In this document: positions 34,985 through 41,938 of the stretch, one piece after another
How the letters are laid out: each line of letters starts with the position of its first letter
How positions within the stretch are numbered: position 1 is the stretch's first letter
NCBI GenBank assembly: GCA_016709145.1
Contig: JADJEK010000024.1
Coordinates: 332,393-396,392, forward strand
Source: Planctomycetota bacterium
GTDB lineage: Bacteria > Planctomycetota > B15-G4 > JADJEK01
DNA: 64,000 nt
Direction: 5' to 3'
Notes under the pieces: model-generated
What the model saw: the letters and a program-made list of their open reading frames with translations, nothing else
Database searches by the model: none
Told to the model about the DNA's origin: nothing
Made by a program: the position numbers and the translations under genes

Positions 34985-35054
34985 CCGCGTGCAAATGCCG
35001 CCGGCAATCGCACGCGGGTACCCGCGTGCGATTGCCGGCGGCATTTGCACGCGG
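34985..35054. repeat. Perfect 70-bp palindrome without a loop
   Basis: Each 35-nt arm is exactly complementary to the other, centred on GGGTACCC at 35016-35023. The pairing breaks at 34984/35055. Outer arm ends are CCGCGTGCAAATG and CATTTGCACGCGG. Perfect, loopless palindromes of this length are unstable in most bacteria, so it is either recent, tolerated, or an assembly product. Confidence 0.9.
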
Positions 35055-35086
35055 GCTACATCGCGAGTGATCCACGACTTGCGCGA
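35053..35086 (+). repeat. Imperfect direct repeat, right copy
   Basis: Partner of the copy at 34813-34846. It begins at the right edge of the palindrome, so the palindrome and this repeat may be parts of one dispersed element. Confidence 0.55.
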
Positions 35087-35232
35087 TCGCATCCAAACGC
35101 TGAACGCGCCCAACGACCGCGGAGCTATGGCGCGGAGCGAGAACCGTCACTCTTCCTCGGTTTCATGCCGCACACTCGTCAGCAGAGAACCACGACGTCC
35201 CTTGCCGTGAAGTCCCCCGAGCGGCATAGGGC

Positions 35233-35280
35233 GCGGGGGCTTTAGCCCCCGCCCTGGCCTACGGAGGCGGAGCCTCCGTA
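35233..35280 (+). repeat. Two adjacent hairpins before the sensor gene
   Basis: Stem 1 is GCGGGGGCT/AGCCCCCGC with a TT loop (35233-35252). Stem 2 is TACGGAGGC/GCCTCCGTA with a GGA loop (35260-35280). Both are 9-bp perfect stems and the second overlaps the presumed -10 element. They could be a terminator pair, a dispersed REP-like unit, or a regulatory structure. Confidence 0.6.
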
Positions 35281-35284
35281 TCCT
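35279..35284 (+). promoter_or_regulatory. Candidate -10 element of the sensor gene
   Basis: TATCCT lies 7 nt before ATG 35292 with no Shine-Dalgarno sequence between; its first two bases are the end of the preceding hairpin. Confidence 0.33.
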
Positions 35285-35291
35285 GCGCAGC

Positions 35292-37127
35292 ATGTTCCTT
35301 CTCGCGAGCGTGTTCCTCCTCGCGATCACCGCGCAGACTCCGGCCCACGAGCCCGCGGAGCCGTGGGTCCATGCCCTCAATGCTCCGGTCGTCGTCGATG
35401 GCGTGCTCACGGAATGGCCGCGGCGTGACGCCATCACGCTCGACCGCGCGGAGCAAGTCGCGCGCGACGAGCACGGTGCGTCCGCTTGGCAAGGCCCCGA
35501 TGACGCGTCGCTGACGCTGTACCTCGCTTGGGACGACGAAGCGATCTACTGCGCCGGCGAAGTCAAGGACGACGACCGTGTCCACGACGACCGCGTCTGG
35601 TGGGACGGCGACTGCATCGAGCTGTTCTTCGACACCGACCTCACGCGGCAGAGCGCCCAAGCGGTGTGGGGCGACGACGACATCCAGTTGTGCCTGATGC
35701 CCTACAACGCCGGCCGGCCGTGGGGCGTCGCGAAACACGGCCGCTCCTTCCTGCTCTCCGACGGCGGGTTCGAAGGAGTCTCGGTCGCCGCGCAGCCGAC
35801 GCGAGGGGCCGGCTACACGTTCGAGGCGCGGCTGCCGTTCGTGAACTTCCCGAGCCTGCGTCGCGTCGATCGCGCCGCCGGGTTCGACGTCGCGCTGCAC
35901 GACCACGACGCGCCAGAAGGCCAACCACCGCACGCGAGTTACTTGTCGCCGTCGGGACGACGCGACCTGTTCCAGACCACCGATCACTTCCTCCCGCTCG
36001 TGTTCGTGCAACGCACCCGCGAGCCGGAATCGGACGGTTCGACGTCCACGCCGCTGCAGATCGGCGCGCTCCTGATCGCCGCGGCCGCGGTCCTCTTGCT
36101 GGTCGCGTCGACCGCCCGCCCCGTGTTCGAAACGATCGACCGCGTGCTGAAGCGCGATCGCCGCCATCTCGTGTCGATCTCCGTCGTCGTGGTGGTCGGG
36201 CTCGCGCTCGTCGCGCCCTACCTCGCGACCGTGTGGATCGCATGGAAAGCCGAGGACACGTTCGAGAGCCGATCCACGACGGTCGGCCGCGTCGTCGCCG
36301 ATCTCGCCAACGAAGTCGCGCAAGAGCGCGGACTGCTGCAGCCCGCGGTCACGCTCGATCTGTTGCGCGGTCGTTCGGTGCGACCCACGGTCGCGTTCGA
36401 TTGGGTCGGCTTTCCGCTGCGCCCGCCCGAATCCGACCCGCGCCGCAAGACCTCACGCGAAGGCGTGCCGGTCCTCGACTACGGCATCTCCTTGCCCGCG
36501 CACGAGCGCATCGTGTTCCCGCTCGGCAAGCCCACGCCGTTGCGCCAACTGTTCGTGTTCGGCACCGCGCACGTCGATCCGAACGCGTTGTTGCGCCGCA
36601 ACGCGACCGACGTCTGGGAGCAAGTGCTCGAGATCGGCGTCGTGCTCGCCGACGGCACGATCCAAGCCGAACCGTTCCCGGCCGTCGACGCCGCGCTCGT
36701 CGAACCAGCCGGAGTCAAGCCGAACGAGCGCTTCCGCCGCGCGTGGACGCGTGATCGCGAAACCGCTTGGCAGTACTTCCTCGGTCCCGACGTGTTGCGC
36801 GATCAACTCGTGCGCGCCGTCTGCGTCACGCTGCGCGAACGCTCGGTGTCGTTCCGTCTCGCCGGCATCACGTTGACGCGCGCGGATGCCGGCGCGGCGC
36901 CGACGCCTCTGTGCTTGCTGCGCCCGTCGCTCGCCGGCGCGCCGGCCGCGATCGTCGAAGTCGGCGGCGCGCTCGACGCACTGACCGCGCGGCCTGGAGC
37001 GACGCCACCGGCGCGCGCGTGCATGTCGGTCGTTCGGTCGACGCGTTGTGGCTGTTCTACAGCGCCGTCGACAAGCGCGTGCTGCTGCCCGAACTGTCGG
37101 GCACCGAGGTCGGCCGCGTCGTCGTGA
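35292..37127 (+). CDS. Membrane sigma54 activator, N-terminal part: CBM9-like sensor (frameshifted)
   Basis: The real coding part runs to about 36991; beyond it the frame reads Cys/Arg/Ser-rich nonsense to a stop at 37127 while the neighbouring frame carries on the protein. About 567 genuine residues: signal peptide or anchor (1-18); a CBM9/DOMON-like sugar-binding domain (about 27-230: V-V-V-D-G-V-L-T-E-W, then L-Y-L-A-W-D-D-E-A-I-Y and C-I-E-L-F-F-D-T-D); two transmembrane helices near 255-277 and 290-313; then an extracytoplasmic domain. The intact product would combine this sensor with the regulator encoded from 36992, about 1,880 residues in all. A 1-nt deletion in the GCGCGG run at 36986-36992 explains the break. 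Confidence 0.75.
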   Translation: MFLLASVFLLAITAQTPAHEPAEPWVHALNAPVVVDGVLTEWPRRDAITLDRAEQVARDEHGASAWQGPDDASLTLYLAWDDEAIYCAGEVKDDDRVHDDRVWWDGDCIELFFDTDLTRQSAQAVWGDDDIQLCLMPYNAGRPWGVAKHGRSFLLSDGGFEGVSVAAQPTRGAGYTFEARLPFVNFPSLRRVDRAAGFDVALHDHDAPEGQPPHASYLSPSGRRDLFQTTDHFLPLVFVQRTREPESDGSTSTPLQIGALLIAAAAVLLLVASTARPVFETIDRVLKRDRRHLVSISVVVVVGLALVAPYLATVWIAWKAEDTFESRSTTVGRVVADLANEVAQERGLLQPAVTLDLLRGRSVRPTVAFDWVGFPLRPPESDPRRKTSREGVPVLDYGISLPAHERIVFPLGKPTPLRQLFVFGTAHVDPNALLRRNATDVWEQVLEIGVVLADGTIQAEPFPAVDAALVEPAGVKPNERFRRAWTRDRETAWQYFLGPDVLRDQLVRAVCVTLRERSVSFRLAGITLTRADAGAAPTPLCLLRPSLAGAPAAIVEVGGALDALTARPGATPPARACMSVVRSTRCGCSTAPSTSACCCPNCRAPRSAASS

Positions 37128-40100
37128 ACCTCCAAGGCGCGGAGCCGTACGTCCGCACGCTGCGCGCCGGCGTCCACGTCGGCTTCGCGGTGTCCGACCC
37201 CGACCAACGCGGTCGCGACATGGAATCGCGCGTCGCGTTCCGCGCCTCGAAGAGCGACGAACGCGCGCCGTACGTCGAAGCGCTGCAGATCGAGCTGCCC
37301 CAAGGCGTGATGGTGCAAGACGTCGAGCTGCAGAACTCGGGCCTGCTCGACGCACTGTCGCTGTACGCGGTGACCGGCGGAACGCGCGTCGAGGGCGAAC
37401 CGTCCGAACGCGCCGCGACGCTGTTGTTCGCCGGCGAGGAGATCCGTCTGCGCTCGGCCGACGCGGCCGAGATCGAAGGACTCGACTTCGCGGTGATGGC
37501 CGGCGACGCCATGGCTGCGGCGAGCTTCGCGCAACCCGACGTCGCTGCGGCGTTGAAGGGCTCGCGTTCGCCGTTCCTCGGCGCCACCGCCGGCACGATC
37601 ACGCAGCACACGCAACTCGCCGGCGAGCCCTACCTCGCCCGCGCGTTCCCGCTCGAGCGCGGCGACGGCACCCGCATGGCGATCGTGGCCGCGCAGCGCA
37701 TCGAAGGCCTGGCGCTCGCGCGTCGCGTGCAACGCATCGCGTTGGCGATCGCGGCATTCCTGCTCGCGCCGCTCGGATTGCATCTCGCGCTCGACTGGTT
37801 GACGCGACTCGGTCGCTTGCGCCTTCGCGTGACCGCGTTGCTCGTCGCGACCTCGCTGGTGCCGACGATCGTGTTGTTCGCCGTGCTCTACCGCGTGATC
37901 GCCGACGATCGCGCGCGCCTCGAGGAATCGGCGGCACGCTCGGCCGTGGTCGGCACGCGCGACGCGATCGATCGCATGACGCGCCAGGTACAGCGCGCCG
38001 CGCGCGAGGTCGCGACGTCCGACGTCGTCGAACGTGCGCTGGCCGGCGGCGCGGTCGATCGCGACGCCATCGCGCGCTACCTGCGCGAGATCGTCGGACT
38101 GGCGCCCGTGCCGGGCCTCGACCTCGGCTTGCGCGTCGAGCTCGAAGACGACCGCGGCGCGCGCGAGCAGATCCACGACCACGAACGCCACGCGACGTCG
38201 AGTCGATTCGACGCTCCGGTCGCGGGCTTGCACGAAGTCTGGGGCGAACTACTGCTCGTCGCCGTCGAGGACGTCAAGAACGACCGTGCTCGCGCACGCG
38301 TCGTGGCCGCGGGTGCGCTGTTGCCCGCGTTCGTCGAGCAAGAGGGCGCCGGCACGCCGATGCGCGTGAGCTTGCTGACGCTGCGCGGCGCGCCGTTCGT
38401 CGGCGTGACCGCGGCGAGTTCCGACGTGCGCGCCGCGCTGGCCGCCGAAGTGCTCGAGCGCGGCGAACCGCTGTACGAGTCGGCGCGCGATCCGCGCCTC
38501 GCCGCGCTCGACGTGTTGCGCGACACGGGCGGTCAACCCATCGCGCTGATCGAAGTGCGTCGCGATGGCGGCAGCATGCTGCTGGAAGCGCCGTTCGGCG
38601 GCATGTCGTTGGAGACGCTGTTCCTGCTCGTGGCGCTGTTCGGCCTCGTGGTCGCGGTGTTCATGGGAGCGGTCGCGACCAGCCGCATCACGCAGCCGAT
38701 CGAAGCGCTCGAGCGCAGCGCGCGTCGCATCGCGCGCGGCGAGCTGACCGACACGAGTTCGCTCGCGCACGACTCGCGACCGGCCATCGGCGACGACGGC
38801 GCAGGCGAGCTCGACGAAGACGCCGGCGAGGTCGGTCGGTTGTCGAACTCGTTCCGCGTGATGACCGACGAGCTGGGTCGGCGCGCGGCCGAACGGGATC
38901 GCATCGAACGCGCGATGGCCGCGTTCACGCGCGTCATCGAGGAGGACGCGGTCGCCGCCGCGGTGCTCGATCACCTCGCGGAAGCGCCACTGGCGTACGC
39001 CGGAGCGCTCTATCGCGTCGACGGCGACGGCGGCCGCGTGGCGTTGTTGCGCGCCCGGGATCCCGCGCACGGAGCGCCGTTCGCGCGCGAGCTCGTCCGT
39101 ACCGCGACGATCGATCGACTCGCGCAGGATCCGGCGCCGCGCATCGCCATGGCCAGCGATTCGACGGAGTGGGGCTTCGTCGCGCTCGGCGCGGATGCCG
39201 GCGAACCGCTCACGTTGCTGCTGCCGTTGGCGTACTCGGGGCGCGTGGTCGCGATCGTCGTGTTGCGCTACGACGCGAGTGTGACGCGGGCGCAGCTCGA
39301 CGCGCACTTGCCCGTGCTCACGCACCTCGCGGGGCAGGCTGCCGTCGCGCTCGAGAACGCGCGCCTCTATCGCTTGGCGATCGAGGATCGCGACACGCGG
39401 CTCTACACCGATTCGTACCTCTTGAACCGCTTCGCCGAGGAAGTCGATCGCGCGCAACGCCGCCAGCGCGAGGTGTCGTTCGTGAAGATCGAGATCGACG
39501 GCTTGCGGCGGCTCGAACGCGAGCGCGGCGAAGAAGCGCGGCGCGAAGCCTTCGCGCAACTCGGCCGGCGCGTGAAGAGCGAAGCACGCGACCTCATGAT
39601 CGTCGCGGCCGGCGAGCGGTCGTTCCTCGTGCTGTTGCCCGAGACGGGGCACACCGAGGCCGAGCGCTTCGCGCGCCGCATCGAAGCCACGCTCGAAGCG
39701 TTGAAGCTCGGCAGCGAGGACGCGCCGCTGGTTCCGCGCGCCGGGGTCGCGACGTTCCCGACCGACGGTGAGAGCGTCGAGTTCTTGCTCGAAGCCGCGC
39801 AGAAGAGCGTCGGTCTCGCGCGCCGCCGTTTGCGCGGGGACCCCGCGGTCGCGACGACGCCGCTCGAGACGCGCGACACGGCGCCGTACGTGTTCCGCTC
39901 GACCGCGATGAAGGACGTCCTCGCGCAGTTGGACAAGGTTGCGCGCAGCTCGGCGTCGGTACTGCTGCTCGGCGAGACCGGCGTCGGCAAGGAAGTCGTC
40001 GCGGAGCTGCTGCACCGCTGGAGCGATCGCGCCAACCAGCCGTTCGTGGCGCTGAATTGCTCGGCGCTGCCCGAGCCGCTGCTCGAAGCCGAGCTGTTCG

Positions 40101-40939
40101 GCTACGAGCGCGGCGCGTTCACGGGCGCGGTCAAGGCGAAGCCCGGGCAGCTCGAGCTCGCCGACGGCGGCACGGTCTTCCTCGACGAGATCGGCGACAT
40201 GCCGCTCGCCCTCCAAGCGAAGCTGTTGCGTGTGCTGCAGGAGAAGACGGTGGTGCGGCTCGGCGGCCACGCCCCGGTGTCGGTCGACATCCGCATCGTG
40301 GCCGCGACGCACCGCGACCTGCGCGCGATGCTCGACGCCGGCACCTTCCGCGCCGACCTGTACTACCGCCTGCGCGTGGTGGAGCTCGTGATCCCCCCGC
40401 TGCGTGACCGCCGCGAAGACATCCCGGCGCTGGTCGACCAGTTCGTCCGCCAGTTCCTCGACGAGCACGAAGGCATCACGCGGTCGCTCGCGCCCGCGAC
40501 CCTCGATCAGCTCTCGCGGTACCCCTGGCCGGGCAACGTCCGCGAGCTGAAGAACGTCGTCCAACGCGCAATGCTGCTCGCGGATGGGGACGTCGTGCTC
40601 CCGATCCACCTGCCGTTCGAGCCGACGCGCGCGCCGACCGACCACCGGCCGCCGCAGAGCCAAGGGCCCGAAGTCGCCACCCAAACTCCGGACGCGGACC
40701 GACCGGCGCTCGCCGCCGGCGACGCCTCTCTCCTGCCCCGTCAGATCCAACTGCTCACGCACCTGCGGGGGGTGTTCGCGATCCGCAGTCGCGACTACGC
40801 CGAACTCGTCGGAGTGTCCGAGCGGACGGGGCTTCGTGACCTCCAAGACCTCGTCGACCGCGGCCTGCTGGTCCGAGATGGGCGGCGCAAGGCCGCCAGT
40901 TACCGCCTCGCGGGAACTCGAGCTTCGACGCCGAGTTAG
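36992..40939 (+). CDS. Membrane sigma54 activator, C-terminal part: HAMP-GAF-GGDEF-like-AAA+-wHTH
   Basis: Continuation of the gene that begins at 35292 in another frame; A-W-S-D-A-T-G-A-R-V joins at the shift. If expressed separately, GTG 37019 is a possible start. Order: extracytoplasmic region, two helices (about 37700-37900), a second extracytoplasmic sensor, a helix plus HAMP (about 38600-38900), GAF (38930-39370), a GGDEF-like domain whose signature is degenerate (G-E-R-S-F, 39390-39830), and a sigma54 AAA+ domain (39880-40600) with G-E-T-G-V-G-K-E, the sigma54-contact loop G-A-F-T-G-A and F-L-D-E-I-G-D-M. The end (40735-40920) is a winged helix, not the usual Fis helix-turn-helix. It is a one-component, membrane-bound enhancer-binding protein; targets unknown. 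Confidence 0.85.
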   Translation, partial: AWSDATGARVHVGRSVDALWLFYSAVDKRVLLPELSGTEVGRVVVNLQGAEPYVRTLRAGVHVGFAVSDPDQRGRDMESRVAFRASKSDERAPYVEALQIELPQGVMVQDVELQNSGLLDALSLYAVTGGTRVEGEPSERAATLLFAGEEIRLRSADAAEIEGLDFAVMAGDAMAAASFAQPDVAAALKGSRSPFLGATAGTITQHTQLAGEPYLARAFPLERGDGTRMAIVAAQRIEGLALARRVQRIALAIAAFLLAPLGLHLALDWLTRLGRLRLRVTALLVATSLVPTIVLFAVLYRVIADDRARLEESAARSAVVGTRDAIDRMTRQVQRAAREVATSDVVERALAGGAVDRDAIARYLREIVGLAPVPGLDLGLRVELEDDRGAREQIHDHERHATSSRFDAPVAGLHEVWGELLLVAVEDVKNDRARARVVAAGALLPAFVEQEGAGTPMRVSLLTLRGAPFVGVTAASSDVRAALAAEVLERGEPLYESARDPRLAALDVLRDTGGQPIALIEVRRDGGSMLLEAPFGGMSLETLFLLVALFGLVVAVFMGAVATSRITQPIEALERSARRIARGELTDTSSLAHDSRPAIGDDGAGELDEDAGEVGRLSNSFRVMTDELGRRAAERDRIERAMAAFTRVIEEDAVAAAVLDHLAEAPLAYAGALYRVDGDGGRVALLRARDPAHGAPFARELVRTATIDRLAQDPAPRIAMASDSTEWGFVALGADAGEPLTLLLPLAYSGRVVAIVVLRYDASVTRAQLDAHLPVLTHLAGQAAVALENARLYRLAIEDRDTRLYTDSYLLNRFAEEVDRAQRRQREVSFVKIEIDGLRRLERERGEEARREAFAQLGRRVKSEARDLMIVAAGERSFLVLLPETGHTEAERFARRIEATLEALKLGSEDAPLVPRAGVATFPTDGESVEFLLEAAQKSVGLARRRLRGDPAVATTPLETRDTAPYVFRSTAMKDVLAQLDKVARSSASVLLLGETGVGKEVVAELLHRWSDRANQPFVALNCSALPEPLLEAELFGYERGAFTGAVKAKPGQLELADGGTVFLDEIGDMPLALQAKLLRVLQEKTVVRLGGHAPVSVDIRIVAATHRDLRAMLDAGTFRADLYYRLRVVELVIPPLRDRREDIPALVDQFVRQFLDEHEGITRSLAPATLDQLSRYPWPGNVRELKNVVQRAMLLADGDVVLPIHLPFEPTRAPTDHRPPQSQGPEVATQTPDADRPALAAGDASLLPRQIQLLTHLRGVFAIRSRDYAELVGVSERTGLRDLQDLVDRGLLVRDGRRKAASYRLAGTRASTPS

Positions 40940-40942
40940 GAG

Positions 40943-40993
40943 TGGCGGAAATCCAACTGATTCCGCCATGGCGGAATTGAGCCGATTCCGCCA
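40943..40993 (+). repeat. Array of four TGGCGGAAT / ATTCCGCCA half-sites
   Basis: TGGCGGAA at 40943, ATTCCGCCA at 40960, TGGCGGAAT at 40969 and ATTCCGCCA at 40985. Sites 2 and 3 abut as an 18-bp palindrome (40960-40977). The sites can also fold as two successive hairpins (8 and 9 bp) starting 4 nt after the activator stop. Either tandem terminator stems or an operator/enhancer array for the winged-helix activator just upstream. Confidence 0.6.
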
Positions 40994-41109
40994 TGCTCGC
41001 GCGCCCAAGTCCGTCACGATCCATTCGGGCGGCCATGGCGGTCATAGTTCACGTTGGCTGAGTGCTTTACGGAGAACCGGAAGTTCTTTCCGGCAGACAG
41101 CGCGTGACC

Positions 41110-41136
41110 TTTGGGCTTTGGCCCGGGTTTTGTTGT
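41110..41136 (+). terminator. Terminator-like hairpin with T-rich tail
   Basis: TTTGGGC pairs with GCCCGGG (three G-T pairs) around TTTG, followed by TTTTGTTGT. It lies between the activator and the OmpH-like gene and could end the activator transcript or attenuate the next one. A second small hairpin (CCGGAA/TTCCGG) lies at about 41077-41093. Confidence 0.4.
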
Positions 41137-41228
41137 CTGGGCTGTCGGCCAAGCCGCGATCCGTCGCCTCGGTGGTGTCCGCCAAGAAGCTCTGGACGAG
41201 TGCGGTCTGGTTCCTTTGGAGTGATGCG

Positions 41229-41924
41229 ATGGTGCTGTTCGGGGGTTCGAATCACCGGTCGAAGAGCGCCGCGCGCGTCGTGGTGTGGGCACTCGCTGCC
41301 TGCGCTTCGATCGGCAGCCCGAGCTTCGCGGGTGAGTCCCCGACCCTACCGGCTCGCGTCGCGGAGAAGGTCAAGGTCCGTCGCCAACTGCGCGCCGCCG
41401 AACGACTGACCATGGCGCCGCGCGCCAAGCGGACGTTCGCGGTCGCTCCGGGCACGAATCGTCCGGTCGCTCCGGTGACGGTGGCTTCGGCCGCGGCTCC
41501 GGCGGTCGCATCGGCCGCGCCGGCGGGCTCCGGCCGGTTGTTCGATGTCCCCGACGCGAGCAAGTCGGATGGTGCCGCGGGCTCGCGAGCGAACGCGAGC
41601 GGCTGCGTGATCACCGGTCGCGCACTGCTCGGCGAACCACAGCTCGCGCGCTTCGCGCAACGCATCGGCGAAGTCGACGTCGAGCGTTGCTTCGACGCGA
41701 TCCCGGCCATGAAGACGATCAAGCAAGAAGAGCTGCGTCCGACGCGAGCTCGCTACCACTTCCTCATGCGTCAGGCGAACGTCGACTTGCAGCGCGCGAT
41801 CGCCGCCGCCGCATCGCGCCGTGGCGTGACGCTGGTGGTCGAGCGCGGCGGTGTCCAGAATGCCGGCGACAAGTCGATCGATCTGACTCAGTCCGTCCTC
41901 GACGCTCTCCAGTCGGCTCCGTAA
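41229..41924 (+). CDS. OmpH/Skp-like periplasmic protein
   Basis: 231 residues from ATG 41229, with GGAG 7 nt upstream. A signal peptide (about 12-32, ending S-F-A-G) is followed by a low-complexity Ala/Pro/Val region (about 50-100). The C-terminal 95 residues match the OmpH-like pattern: E-V-D-V-E-R-C-F-D-A-I-P-A-M-K-T-I, a helical stretch, L-Q-R-A-I-A-A-A-A-S-R-R-G-V-T-L-V-V-E-R. Such proteins chaperone outer-membrane proteins. It sits 14 nt before a secretin gene, so a role in secretin delivery is plausible. The coiled-coil tentacles are short compared with Skp. Confidence 0.65.
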   Translation: MVLFGGSNHRSKSAARVVVWALAACASIGSPSFAGESPTLPARVAEKVKVRRQLRAAERLTMAPRAKRTFAVAPGTNRPVAPVTVASAAAPAVASAAPAGSGRLFDVPDASKSDGAAGSRANASGCVITGRALLGEPQLARFAQRIGEVDVERCFDAIPAMKTIKQEELRPTRARYHFLMRQANVDLQRAIAAAASRRGVTLVVERGGVQNAGDKSIDLTQSVLDALQSAP

Positions 41925-41938
41925 CGAACGGCGTCTCC

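Larger units (their letters stand above)
34737..35291. other. Repeat-rich intergenic region
   Basis: 555 bases without a supported gene. It holds a perfect 70-bp palindrome (34985-35054), two imperfect direct repeats around it that share GACTTGCGCGATCG, and two adjacent 9-bp-stem hairpins just before the next gene. The short frames across the palindrome read the same residues in both directions and are not genes. Confidence 0.7.

Noticed and set aside
34985..35054. Phage attachment site or IS end
   Set aside because: No integrase, transposase or target duplication is next to the palindrome.
36986..36992. Programmed frameshift in the sensor gene
   Set aside because: No slippery heptamer or downstream pseudoknot stands out, and a similar 1-nt loss occurs in the unrelated helicase gene.
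41119..41134. sigma54-promoter-like sequence (TGGCCCGGGTTTTGTT)
   Set aside because: The -12 element has GT in place of the near-invariant GC and the segment is better explained as a terminator stem with a T-rich tail.
41230..41255. tRNA-like T-loop (GGTTCGAATC)
   Set aside because: The flanking bases do not form a T-arm or cloverleaf and the segment lies in the OmpH-like coding sequence.
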